The notes beneath the pieces are model-generated. The model did no database searches. It saw only the letters and a list, made by a program, of their open reading frames with translations, and was not told where the DNA came from. 64,000 nucleotides of DNA. Origin: Progne subis subis (taxonomy: Eukaryota > Chordata > Aves > Passeriformes > Hirundinidae). The translations under genes and the position numbers were made by a program. Every line of letters begins with the position of its first letter. Positions within the stretch are counted from its first letter, which is position 1. The stretch is from positions 22,343,188 through 22,407,187 of the forward strand of contig JAKJHU010000037.1 of NCBI GenBank assembly GCA_022316685.1, in the 5' to 3' direction. Shown in pieces: positions 1 to 10,658 of this stretch.

Positions 1-1585
1 AAGAAGGAAAGCAGTTCTTTCATGGATATAATTAAAGATTAGCCAGAAGATCAGAAGATAAAATTAATTGTGATTCATTAAAGCCACAGTGCGGCAAAAA
101 CTACCAGCACACTTTCCTATTGGAAACAGGTTTCAGTTTTAAACATCTGAAAAAATAGTAAATCTTGTCAAGCACATCTGATGAGGAAATAAGGTAGATG
201 ATAGGCAGCTAGTGATAAGGAATTAAAATAGATTGATAAGAAGCAAGTAAGAATGTGCAGGAAGTACTGCACGTATATCTCAGATGAGATGAATATGATA
301 TTTTATATAATTTTTACAGAGTTTTTTGTAAATAAAAAATCCAGAGCAATCCTTTCACCAATACTATAGCTGTATGTTCTTTGTATTATTATGTTTTTAT
401 TCCCTTGAAAAAAGGGTTAATTATTTTGAAGAAATTTTGTGAACAGGATTGTTGCTGTTAATTTTTTGCTCAGTACACTAAATCTCAAACCCTGTATCTA
501 CACTTGACATAGCCAAGGTTTTAAATGTGAAAAATAATCAACAACCTTCAATATAAAAAAACAAAAGATAATAAAAAACTAAATCTGTTTATAAATTCAG
601 GTATTTTTAGGTATATTTAGCCTTTCAGTTGCTTAAGGCACATCTTCAGATAGTTTCAGATATGATTTTATTACAACTTTTGATTTATATCTCCAAGCTC
701 TTTGTTAAAGGGAGGTATATGAATATTTAAATTTTCAAAAACCAAGTAAACTTTTAGTTTTCATTAAAATAGGTCGCTCACTCTTTGAATCACCAACTTA
801 CATGGAATCTATCTAGATATTCTAAGAACTAAAGAGAACCCATAACTCTGAGTTATTTAGACAGATTTCAGGATTCAAGGCTCTTTTTTATGTTTAAATA
901 GAAATACTTCTACTCTAAAGGCTATTTGCCTTTAGAACCTTTAGAATTACGTTTTTGTTTTACAGATTATCTACGCAATAAACTTTGCAGCTCTTGGGGT
1001 CTCTGAACTCAAGCGGGCAAACCACAAAAATTGAGATTACGTGGTTAAATGGTGATGTGGCACTGCTTATTAATTGAGAAGGATTCTAGAGCTATAGCAA
1101 CACAGAAAGCACAGACTTTGAACAGAAGAATACTTAGCACTTTTCTCTGTCTTGATTTGCTGTATCAGCAAAAGTCCTTTTAACAAAACTGAAGTGCTAA
1201 ACCAGCTGGGCTAATCTGTTTTGCTCAGCTGTATTCTTTAAAATCAGGACATATATAAAACTGAAATTGGCTTAAAATGCAGGACTCCATTGTGGTTTTC
1301 TCTGAATGAAAGGTCAGGCTGCAGGGTAACAGGTCAGTTTTCTGTCTTTTCCCTTTATTCTGGTAGCTCAAGGGTAGCTGGTAGATTGTGTTAGAAAATA
1401 TCTTGTCTAATCAAATGCTTAGAGCCATTTTGTTCACACTGCTTGGAGGGAAAATGAATAACTACTGCTATTCTATCCCCCTTGCAGAAAATCATTAATT
1501 AAATCATATTTTCTTGGAACTTTAACAGGTTTTATTCATTTCACAGCCCAGCTGCAGCTTGCACTGACTTAATAAGATAGGTAGT
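1..1585. other. AT-rich noncoding DNA, no feature recognised
   Basis: No open frame with coding character, no LTR edge and no CR1 tail was seen on either strand. Composition is AT-rich with short A and T runs, as in bird intergenic or intronic DNA. Confidence 0.6.
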
Positions 1586-1597
1586 TGTGTGTGTGTG

Positions 1598-1630
<33 letters not shown>

Positions 1631-1641
1631 ACACATATATA
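1586..1641. repeat. Compound microsatellite (TG)n-(TA)n-(TATG)n
   Basis: A TG run passes into TA and then into about six tandem TATG units, ending in a short TACACATATA stretch. It is a simple repeat with no coding meaning. Confidence 0.95.
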
Positions 1642-2870
1642 GGTATTTGATAATTTGTTAAGAAGGAAATATTTGTTAATTTGTTAAGAAGGAGAACTCA
1701 TGCCCAGAAGAATCAAACCAGAAATTGCAAGTGGGGTAGCTGGGAGTCAAAAGAGGGGTCTCTGAATACCACAGCACTCTTATAACTGTAGGCGGCAGCA
1801 TCAGAACACCACCTACGCATCAGGAAAGTAGAGTATAAGCAAAAGCAAAAGTAAGCACTTAATGGCCACATGGTTCATTTGTCTACTTTGCAATGTCAAC
1901 CTCAAGCAGTGAACATTCTGCCATGGATCATCTGTTCCTAATTCCTGCAGACGGCTTTCCTGCCTTTACAGAGCATTTGAAAAAGCTCTGTTAAGAACAG
2001 CACCAATAGTACATCATCTGGGAATGCAGCTGTTATCCAGAGAGAAGTCAGATAGGAAGAAGAAGGAAGAGGAGGAATAAATCAAAACCAGCCTGCTTGT
2101 GGCCCTTATAACATCATGCTCATTTCTCTTTGCTGCAAATTTTATCATCTATAGGAATGGAGAGGATTATTGGAAGAACAAAGATTCCTTATGGACGTTA
2201 CCACAAGGACATACATGCAGGAGTATTTGAGCTCTCTTTTTCAGTCCCGTCATTTAATACAATCCATATTGCAGCTGACAGTGCAATGTTTACATGATCA
2301 AAAAAACCTCTTGTGTTTAGCGTGTGGATGCTCTTATAAAGTTGTATTAGGCAAATAATGCTTATGACTAACTGCTTTAATGCAAATAAATTCTCGTTCT
2401 TTCAATTTCTCAGTCTAACTGCTTATGGGAAGGCAAACTGTTGCCTGTATCTGCACCTAAACTGTGAAATGACCTGAAGGTTCATTTGGATGTGGACTGA
2501 GGTGGGCTGGTTGAAAAGCTTCTTTTAGAAAGTTTGGAGGTAGTTATCAGCAATAAGACTATTGACAAATCTTTGATAAGAATGATCTTTAAAATGATTT
2601 ATAGGGTAAATGAACAGGATGATTTTTTCACAGAACTTTCTTTAGCTTCGTTTTCTAGGTTTATTCTGTCATAGAGCAACTTCTAGGCTGTATTCAGCTG
2701 GTTGTGTAAAGAGAGGGCCCCAGTTAGTCACACTTTTGACTACCCAGAACAGTCTGGAGTACCAGTAGATGTATCCACATATAAACTGGATGTCAAGCCC
2801 CATGTAACCACAGATAAAGTACTTCCTGTAGCAGCTATTTTTCAAATTGCTATTTATGACGTCCATAACA
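1642..2870. other. Noncoding DNA with one short direct duplication
   Basis: The only structure seen is a 17-base unit, TAATTTGTTAAGAAGGA, at 1651-1667 repeated exactly at 1678-1694, next to the microsatellite. A 62-codon open frame at 2170-2358 has no recognisable domain and is probably chance. Confidence 0.6.
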
Positions 2871-2877
2871 GTTTTGG

Positions 2878-2940
2878 AACTGTCTAGGTTGGGAGAGACC
2901 TCTAGAGGTTATCCAGTGCAACCACCTGCTCCAAAGAAAT
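2878..2940 (-). mobile_element. CR1 LINE 3'-end fragment
   Basis: Read on the plus strand, the GGTTGGGAGAGACCTC segment and the following ATCCAGTGCAACC are the reverse complement of the well-known CR1 3' end. Only about 60 bases remain. It lies shortly before a second, more internal CR1 piece on the same strand, so the two may be one element that lost the DNA between them. Confidence 0.75.
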
Positions 2941-2984
2941 CAAGTTAAAGAAGGTAACCTTCATGTACAAGGAATATGAATTCT

Positions 2985-3240
2985 TTGACTCCTGTGAGCA
3001 GCCTGTTCCTGTCTGTGCCTTCTCTGAATTGAGTGGTGCTGGTGAAGACCAATAGAAAAAAGTAATTGAGTACCTCAGCCTTCTTCATATCCTGAGTCTC
3101 CATTTTCTTACTGAAAAGGACTCGCATTTTCCCTGGTCCTTCCTTTTATCACTCCCGTACCTATAGAAGCTTTTCTTACTGTCTCTTATTCATGGTATGT
3201 GCCTTTTCACAGAGAAATTTAAGTTGGGTTTCTTACTCTC
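2985..3240 (-). mobile_element. CR1 LINE internal fragment (end of ORF2 region)
   Basis: This resembles the part of avian CR1 near the end of the reverse-transcriptase reading frame, in reverse orientation. The clearest landmarks on the plus strand are TTGAGTACCTCAGCCTTC (about 3066-3083) and the CCTGGTCCTTCCTTTT stretch (about 3132-3147). It is diverged and has no intact frame, so it is an old, dead copy. The assignment rests on remembered similarity and should be checked against an avian repeat library. Confidence 0.65.
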
Positions 3241-3490
3241 TGGAGTGGCTGGGTTTCCTTTGTGCTGTTCTTCTGCAGTAGGTGCCCTCTGCTGATTCTG
3301 TGATCCTTCTCCAGGCTCCGGCCATCTACTGCTGTCACTGGCATCAAACCGCCAGGAGTGAGTTGCCCCTTTTTTGGCAACTTTATTTTAAATCCCTCTT
3401 CACAACTTGGCAAGCCTATGACCAAAGATACCCTTCCTCTTCTCTGGCAAATGATGATTCAGTGAAAGCCACACTTGCTTTATCTCCACA
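3241..3490. other. Possible CR1 continuation, uncertain
   Basis: Somewhat GC-richer than its flanks, with a phrase near 3400-3440 (GGCAAGCCTATGACCAAAGA) that faintly recalls CR1-type repeat sequence. Short overlapping open frames on both strands (3219-3425 minus, 3282-3503 plus) have no domain. I cannot decide between more of the CR1 copy and unrelated DNA. Confidence 0.3.
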
Positions 3491-6060
3491 GCATGTTAAG
3501 TAATACGTAATCAAGTAATAGAGTCATTATTTCTTCAGTATATTTCTTAGGATATTTTGGCTGCAAGTGGAAAAATCCAGGTTATATAACCAATTTTATT
3601 TTCCTCCCCTTGATGTGATAACATGAGTCAGAGAAAGTCTTCAAGAGTAATGAATCTATCCCTTTCATGAGCAGCTGCAAGTTTGACATTCTGACTGAGA
3701 TTCCCAAAATGCTATTTTCTGCCATTTACTGTATAGAATAATTACAGTTTTAAATGGTTGAAATATATGATCAGCTAATAGAGATAGAGCATATTACCGC
3801 AAAGACCTAATATTAGTAAAATGTAGACTAATTGCATAGTGTTATAATTACTTTTTATTTCAGTCCAGGAGTGATGGGAAGGACACATTTCTTGGATGTG
3901 ACATTTCTTCATATATTTAGAAATTGTCATGTATCTCCAAATCCAATGTCATTGCATAAAAGTGTGCATTAAATACTCACAAAAATATAAATTTAAATAG
4001 GTTCTGTTTTCTCTAAAGTGTTTGAGAGTCAGTCATCTCAGTTATCTAAACAGGAGAAAAGTTAGAAGAGGGAAAAGATGTAAATTAATTACATGAAACA
4101 TGTTACATTGTAGGTGTTCTTGCCTGTGAGTTCCATGAACATGCTACATGCGTGATGTATACTACATCACGCATGTAGTATATTGTAGTAGTAGTGGCGT
4201 ATTGTGTGTGAAACCTATAGTGCTTATTATAGGGAAATTATGCCAATACTTTTTCCTTTTTGTTTCTAAAATGCAAATTGCTATAAGCCAGAGGAAAGGA
4301 ACACATATATCAAATTATTTTGCTGTCTTTTTAAAACTCATTTGGAAATGTACTGTAAGCAAGCATTATAAGCAAGTAAACTGCCTTAAATTTCTTGGGG
4401 GTTTTGTGTGCTTTCAGGAAAAACAATGCTGTGCACTATTTTAACAGAAATAGAGCTTCACAGATGTCTGACACCATCACCAGCTTTTCTGTGGTGACAG
4501 AAAAAATCAGCTTGCCATTAAGTTCTGGCTCAGAGCCTAGGTTAGAAAAGGGAAGCTTAATTTTTTTTTGGTGCCCCTAGATAAGAAATATGAGCTTTAA
4601 GATATACCTTGGATCACAACAGACTTGGAGTCTAATGGATTATTATGGAAAGAGATCTAAAATCATCAAAGCATTCAAACACTGCCAACAGCAATGTTGC
4701 ACTTGGCCTTACTGAGCTCCAGCTTTGGTATCTCTGGTGATCAGAACTGTGTCATGTAAGTGTAAGCCAAGGAGGTGATGATTCCCCCTAATATTCAGAT
4801 GAAAAAATGCTTTATGCTTTATTTACTGAAAGCAGCAGTCCACTTTGCATCTGTAAGTGCACAGATCCAGGTTAGATAGCCTACTGCTTTATTCAGTATG
4901 TGAAGGGAGAAGTATCTAGAGCCAAAATTTTTAAAATATGGATACGTGTGTAGTTAAATTCTAGCTCTTTCCTTCTGCTGGATGATATTTTGTTTAATAT
5001 GACAGGAATCAAACAAAGGACAAATCTTTCAGTTCATAACATTACAACCAGTCCAAATCTTTTGTAAATGTAGACATTAAACTACATAAAGATAAATGTG
5101 TTTTCTTACAGTTCTATTCTCTATTATATAAGCAGGAAAAGCAGTGTAGAAGGAAACAGGGCAATCAGGCAAAACAAGCACCCTGGCATTTTCAAAGAAT
5201 TAAAAATCAGTAGAATTCAGTTTTGAAAAACTAAAATTTGACTTTTTCTACCTAATTTCTCATTCTTAGCTATGGATATTTGAACAATTTAATAAATGTG
5301 GTGACTGAAGGACAGATCTATGTCCTCCTTGTCTACATCAAGGGTCTATTTGTGTGTTTTTGGAGGTGTTATCTGTCTGTTAATCTGGATCTTCAATTAC
5401 TTTACCATTGGAGCTATGGAAAGTAATTTTAATCCTGTTTATTAACTGAAGGTTAACAGAACTGTGAAGGAAATATCTTCCTTAGTCATTGTTGCTCCCA
5501 CTGTGTAATTAACACAGGAGATAGGCACACTGCTGCACCTGTGGAATCACACTGAAAGAAAGGTGGAACAGCTCACAGTGTTTACTAAATAATCCATATG
5601 ATTCTGCTCTTACTGCATGTCACCTGTAAGAATGTTTTCACATAGCTGCCTTTCAGTCTTCATTTACACTCTTAACAGATTTTTTTTCTCATTTTATCCA
5701 TGTTATACTTCTAAAATCGTACCTTCATAAGGTTCTAGTAGAAATAAATCTATTTCAGCTCTTCCCAGCTCTTTTAATTGACTGTGTTGCCAGTGTCATT
5801 AATACCATTATAAAAAAAAAAAAAAAAAATCCTTTTTATGTCATTATAACTCGATTTAGAAGTGCCGATCCAGTTAGTTAAATTTAACAGCAACAGGAGT
5901 TATCCCATTTAATGTTCATTATAAGACCTTCCATTATAACTCTTTTTATTATTACTGATGACTAACTTAGGTTAATCAAGCTCAAATATTCTCTGTTGTA
6001 TTTCTTGTTGAGCATGATGTTTTTATTAAAATTTCTGGAGGGATGAAAAAGAAAGAAAAT
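3491..6060. other. AT-rich noncoding DNA
   Basis: Holds the hairpin at 4144-4178 (listed separately) and an 18-base A run at 5812-5829. Short open frames at 4148-4444 and 4395-4580 have no recognisable domain; the first begins inside the hairpin. Nothing else was seen. Confidence 0.6.
4144..4178. repeat. Perfect inverted repeat, 16-bp arms, 3-nt loop
   Basis: The arm CTACATGCGTGATGTA at 4144-4159 is followed by the loop TAC and then by its exact reverse complement at 4163-4178. After one mismatched pair (4143/4179), two more outer pairs match (4142/4180 and 4141/4181). A 16-bp perfect stem with so short a loop is very unlikely by chance in 64 kb. Confidence 0.95.
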
Positions 6061-6212
6061 GTGATAAAGTAGTGGTGGAGTCACTATCCCTGGATGTGTT
6101 TAAAAAAGGACTGCATGTGGCACTTGGTGCCATCGTTTAGTTGATGTGTTAGGGCTGGGTTGGACTTGATGATCTTGAAGGTCTCTCTCTCCCTAGTAAT
6201 TCTGTGATGTTG
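6061..6212 (+). mobile_element. CR1 LINE 3'-end fragment
   Basis: Plus-strand copy of the CR1 3' region. Landmarks are GGAGTCACTATCCCTGG (about 6077), GGGCTGGGTTGGACTTGATG (about 6152) and GATCTTGAAGGTCTCT, ending in a decayed tail with AATTCTGTGATG near 6198-6209. It is 5' truncated, as most CR1 copies are. Confidence 0.92.
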
Positions 6213-7499
6213 GTCCCTGTATGAAAGTATTGTGATTATGTTGTTGGGTTGGTCCATGACCTATATTCAAGAAAAAAAGTAGTTATGTTAGGTCTGGTTA
6301 TGACAAAGCATTTGTTTTTAAAGTTTTTGTTATGTTCTGTTAAAAAATATTTTTTCAATGGACTGTAGGTCACTTCTGTATTTAATTTATCAGGAGTCAT
6401 CTGGATCTCTTCTTTTGAGTTTGGTTGATAAACTGGGATCAGCCTACATATATGGAATTGTTTGTGGAAGGAAATGAGTAATACTGCAAGTAGCACATGT
6501 GTGTGGTCAAAATATATGAATAAGGATATAAGAAGCAAAAGTTCCATATCCTATCTCTCATGATGCAAGCATGAGTAGCAGTATCAAACTTCAGAGTAAA
6601 GAGAAGATGAAAATTAGGAACAAGACTGCAGTGTAAATACAGAAGGTTAGAACAGTGATTAGTATGGGGAATACAGGTGTGATTAATAATCAAACATGTG
6701 ATATGACATGCCCAGTAGCCACACCATTTTTCCCAAAGAGCTGGTTGACAGTTCCTATGAAATGAAGTCAAAACAAGATTTGAAGTCTGCATCATAACAT
6801 TTTTGACATTCTGAAGCTGATCTAAATGTTTTGTCTTTACCACACAAAGAGATTTAGTGGGGGCTGAGAAATAAAGATTAGGTCTCTTACAGTTCAGGTG
6901 GAGAACTCTACAGTTCAATTTCATGAAGATGCTAGAAGTCACCGTTAACACACTTGAAGATTCTGCTATTGGATGTTGTACCTTTGCTAGAGGAAAATAA
7001 GGAAAAATTATCTGCTTTCTCTTATGACTGATGATATTTTGGAAACATTTTTGGCTTAGATATTTAGTATGTTACAATTTTTTCCCTGAATTTTAAAACA
7101 TTAATCTCAAGCAACTAAAAGCCTACCTACTGAATTTATTGAGGTTTGGGAGGTTGTTTGTTTGTTTTAAATTAATGTCAGTCATTGAGAATGACTGAAC
7201 TTCTATGCTTGCTTCTTCTAAGATGAGATCCTTCTTAAGTAGAAGTGTTACATTCACTTTCAAAATGAAGTTCATGTTTAATGGAATAAAATATATAAAT
7301 AGTGTAATAAATGTCCTAAAGTTAATTCGTGTTTGAATATGTCTGTATTGTAATACACCCATATAAAATATAAGTTTGTATCTACCTGCATATGTTCTAA
7401 GAAAACTAAGATAAAACAGTAATATATGTCTTTAAGATAATTCATGTAAGTTTTGTATCTGCAAAAACAAAAGCCATACAGGGAGAAGTACAGGGTATC
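6213..7499. other. AT-rich noncoding DNA
   Basis: Contains the longest open frame of the window (minus strand, 6439-6951, 170 codons). Its product has no signal, repeat or domain that I recognise and its composition matches the AT-rich background, so I treat it as chance. No repeat edge was seen. Confidence 0.55.
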
Positions 7500-8100
7500 C
7501 CTGCTGACAGCACAGTCCCAGAAAAGGGACACAAAGACTATGCTAAGAATGACATCGAAATGCCTCTGCCGGGAAACTCTGAAAAGAACACAAAACCACG
7601 GAAAAGGCAGATGAACAGCTCAAGAACTGAATGATCACATCAGATCTATATCTCACCCATCTCCTCTGGACATTATCATATCTATCCATATCTCACCCGT
7701 CTCCTCCTGACATTATCATATCTACTCATAGCTCATCTGACTCCGCTGGACATTACCATATCTACAACACACCTAGGCTCAGCCATTAAAGTCATTGTTA
7801 AGCCAAGAAAAACTATTCAGGACTCCTAGACCCAAACATGAATAGTTAATAAAGCTGCTGCAGACGAGGAAAACATCGGAGCCTCGTCTCTTCTCAGCGA
7901 TCCTCTGTATAAAAAGAGGCAGCTTCAAGCCGAAAATGTGAACTTGGGGGGGATAACAGGCTGGCAGAGTTTGTTATCAGAGTTCACCCAGTGCCGATCC
8001 CGGGCTCGACACTGTCCTTTTAATTGTGGCTGTCCGAGACTGTCATTTTGTCTCTCAATAAAATTCTAAATTTTGATTTCTAAAATTTAGTCTATCTTAT
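7500..8100 (+). mobile_element. LTR-like retroviral segment, plus orientation
   Basis: Signals are ordered as in a retroviral LTR: tandem 40-bp repeats (7648-7767), a TATA-like TATAAAAAG at 7908-7916 and an AATAAA signal at 8057-8062 about 150 bp further on. A second AATAAA lies at 7848-7853, so the exact U3/R/U5 division is open. GC content around 7860-8050 is higher than in the flanks. Neither the TG...CA ends nor a target duplication could be fixed, so both edges are approximate. No gag, pol or env sequence adjoins it; a solo LTR or LTR fragment is most likely. Confidence 0.6.
7648..7767 (+). repeat. Three tandem 40-bp repeats inside the LTR-like segment
   Basis: Three copies start at 7648, 7688 and 7728, a period of exactly 40 bp. 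Each has the core GACATTATCATATCTA or GACATTACCATATCTA preceded by a CTC-rich half. Copies 1 and 2 are closest; copy 3 is more diverged. In retroviral U3 regions such arrays are often enhancer repeats; that role here is inferred from position upstream of the TATA-like box. Confidence 0.9.
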
Positions 8101-8950
8101 TTATAACAAATAGTATTGTATTTTAAATAGAGCAGATGAAGGATTTTTTATTTTTTTTTTTTTTTTAAATCTTACGATAACTTAAGATTTGGATACTTTT
8201 TTATGCTAATTGAGATGAATTCAAAATTTCAAGGATTTGCCTACTAAAATCTCAGTTTTGCAGACTGGATCAATCATATTGCTAGCTATGAAATACTCCC
8301 AAATGTGTTTTCCAAAGTTTCTTGAAATGAAGATTCATTAATTTAAACACAGCTTAACACTCATGGGTTTTGCCTACTTTTCTCCTGATTACCTTTCAAG
8401 ACATTTGTTACCTGTTAGTACTCTTCCTATTCATAATATAATGTCTACTTAAAAGAATATCAAGTGGGGTTTCTTTCTCTTGTAAATTTAATTATCTACA
8501 TAGAAGCTTCAAGAGCAGTTCAGGAACATGACTCAGGTGAGCACTTTGGATGCCTGCATTATTATGAGGTAAAACACAGCTCACCTAAAAGAACTAATTC
8601 TTCCCATTAACTGTAAAAATAGTTTAGAGGGCTAGACTTTAGCGTTGATATTTTCTGAATTTGATGTATGAGGACAGATGAAAATTACCATTTAACTTTA
8701 GGAGTACATTTTGACATGGAGGTTTTTGCTCACATTCCAAGCTTGCTCTAGTGAAAAAATGTATTAGAGCAAATAAGCTTCCCGGAATTTTGGGAGGCTT
8801 TTGCAAATAAAATAGCTGAATCTGGCTCCTCTAATAATAAAGAAAATGCAAATTTTGCTTTTTATAGCTTAAAAATTAAGTTTGCATTGCAAAAGCAAAA
8901 TGAAAAGAAAAAAAAGCCAGTTCTTTGTGGATTTTCCCCAGTTTGTACTT
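8101..8950. other. AT-rich noncoding DNA between the LTR-like segment and the provirus
   Basis: Contains a T run near 8149-8166 and several A-rich tracts. No 5' LTR for the provirus that follows could be found here, nor a primer-binding site. Confidence 0.6.
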
Positions 8951-9028
8951 TTGCAGACAGTTCGAGTGCTCAAAACCCCCATCTTAGTGATCCCTAGGTT
9001 GGTCTTAGTTCTGTAGGGGGGTCACAAG

Positions 9029-10067
9029 ATGGAGGGGATTCCTTTGTCCAAAATGGCCGAAGCCATGTGCTCTCGAGTCACGAGGACCCTCTCTCTTTGT
9101 CTGTCCCTCCTTCCCACAATCCCTTCCGGCAATCCCTTCCTCTCCCCAGACCCCTCCTTCTCTTTGGTGCTGCCCCTGGCACTGCCCTCTCCTCTGACTC
9201 TGCCTCCTACCCTCAAACCTCCATCTTCTGACTACACCCCGTGTGACTCAAGCCTCCAGTCCCTCCCTGCCCCTGGTTCCCACAGTTTCCCTGCCCACAG
9301 TCCTGGTTCCCACACCTCGGAGGGGAGGAGGGGGGAGCCGGGAACCCGGAAGCAGGAAGTGATCCCGGCTTTTCTGCCACCCTTTCACATATCGACGGTC
9401 AAAAAGGGGGGGTGTTGTCCACGGCGATTGGGACCCCTTCCCCCAACAAGCGATTCAGGGTTTATGCAAAACTCAGATCAGTTTTGGATATGAAAGTGAA
9501 TACTTCTGCAACCTTTTAAAAGCAAGTTTAGCGGGAATTCCTATAGTTCCCTTTGGCCTCTGAAGAGATTTACTTCCAGAGCTTTGGCAAAATCCTGAAA
9601 TGGCTGTTGAGAATAATAGTTTCCCAATGCAATTAGAACATCTATGTGGTGATAGTGAATGGGTCTCAGCCCTCAAGCAGGCTCAGGAAATTCCTTTGCT
9701 TCTATCAGAACCTTTTGTAGCATTTGTGGAGCGCTTAACCAGTGCTATCGAGTTACAGGTTAAGAATGAAGGAGCCCAGGAACAGGTCCTGGAGGAAGTA
9801 GCTCTGGCCGATGCAAACGAACGGTGCAAGGCAGCTACCCTCAGCCTGTCTACAGAACTGGCTCCAACTTTACTTTACATGCTCCAGGTGTGTGCCAGGA
9901 AGGTTCCCTTCATAACAGCTCACCAAAGCCACAGTTCCAGAGTCAAGGCACTACAAAAAGCCGCTGCTGTAGACACCGTGCCTCCTGTGTCTGTGCCATG
10001 ACCACGGGCCAAAAGAAGAACAACATGTCTCCTGTACAATCAGGCTGGACACTGGGCACCTCAATGC
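9029..10067 (+). pseudogene. ERVK-like gag remnant (capsid and nucleocapsid)
   Basis: Gag is the retroviral structural polyprotein. In the frame that includes 9600, the peptide from 9600 has a major-homology-region-like motif: E37-x-F39-x-x-F42-V43-x-R45-L46, at about 9708-9737. The capsid frame can be followed back to about 9423. Before that, the C-rich part (9029-9410) is open in more than one frame, so its true frame is unsure; the G run at 9406-9412 is a plausible frameshift site. Breaks include TGA at 9561-9563 and TGA at 9999-10001. After the second stop, the same frame shows a zinc-knuckle-like C-x2-Y-x4-H-x4-C pattern at 10026-10067, with Tyr where the second Cys belongs. The element cannot make functional Gag. 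Confidence 0.8.
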
Positions 10068-10288
10068 CCTTTAAAGAAGCAGTTACTGGACTTTTGGGAC
10101 GATGGGGGCAGGGGGTCTCAGGGGCCCAAAAGGAATTTTTCAAAAAACTAAAAGCTGAGTGCTGGCTTGCCCAGTGTGCTGACATAAATGGGGCAAGTCT
10201 GAGGAGGGGGGAGAAAAAACTGGAAAATGTAAATGTTGAATTAACTAATCCTGCTTTAACCAGTTCTGCCTTTCAGCAAAAGTCACCG

Positions 10289-10440
10289 GATGTGATAGTA
10301 AAGGATCCAGTGACCAGAGAAACAAAAAGTCCTCATGATCTGGTCACCTGGGGTCATGGGTACATCTATGTGTCCACTCCCCCAGGTCTCAAGTAGGTGC
10401 CAGCCGAGTGGATGAAACCTTTCATCCCTAAAACTGCAAA
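10289..10440 (+). pseudogene. ERVK-like integrase C-terminal remnant
   Basis: In the frame that includes 10304, the peptide DPVTRETKSPHDLVTWGHGY (starting at 10304) matches the style of the C-terminal DNA-binding domain of avian ERVK-like integrases. A TAG stop at 10394-10396 breaks the frame; it then continues as VPAEWMKPFIPK. The integrase zinc-binding and catalytic domains are absent. Because the gag end lies only about 220 bases upstream, most of pol has been deleted. The intervening 10068-10288 could not be assigned. Confidence 0.75.
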
Positions 10441-10644
10441 GCCACCTGCAGAGGCCCCACAAGCAGCCAGTGCTGCCTGGAGATGGAGAAAGAGCCAAAC
10501 CCTCTCCCAATTACCCCTTAACTGTTTTTCTAGACAGTTTGTTTGCACTAAAGGTCATTTTTTTCTTCTGCAACTTTAAAGGTACTCAAGGTCCAAACTC
10601 TGAACATCTCCCTTGGAGTGAGCCTTCCTCCTTATCAATTTAAT
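10441..10644 (+). other. Post-integrase spacer of the provirus, no env seen
   Basis: About 200 bases between the integrase remnant and the polypurine tract. No envelope signal peptide, transmembrane segment or cysteine motif is visible in any forward frame, so env is absent or reduced beyond recognition. Confidence 0.6.
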
Positions 10645-10658
10645 AAGAAAGAGGGAGA
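10645..10658 (+). other. Polypurine tract of the provirus
   Basis: The all-purine stretch AAGAAAGAGGGAGA abuts the TG that starts the 3' LTR. In retroviruses this tract primes plus-strand DNA synthesis, and its place directly before the LTR fixes the LTR start. Confidence 0.85.

Noticed and set aside
6439..6951. Minus-strand open frame of 170 codons, the longest in the window
   Set aside because: No domain, signal peptide or repeat was recognised, and its base composition equals the AT-rich background. An open run of this length is expected by chance somewhere in 64 kb read in six frames.
7648..7767. Possible CRISPR-like or satellite array
   Set aside because: The 40-bp units are directly adjacent with no spacers, only three copies exist and the context is a vertebrate LTR-like segment.
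7950..7963. GGGATAACAGGCTG resembles a conserved large-subunit rRNA segment
   Set aside because: Only about 14 bases match and the flanking rRNA-like sequence does not continue. It lies within an LTR-like element, so chance similarity is more likely. An rRNA covariance search would settle it.
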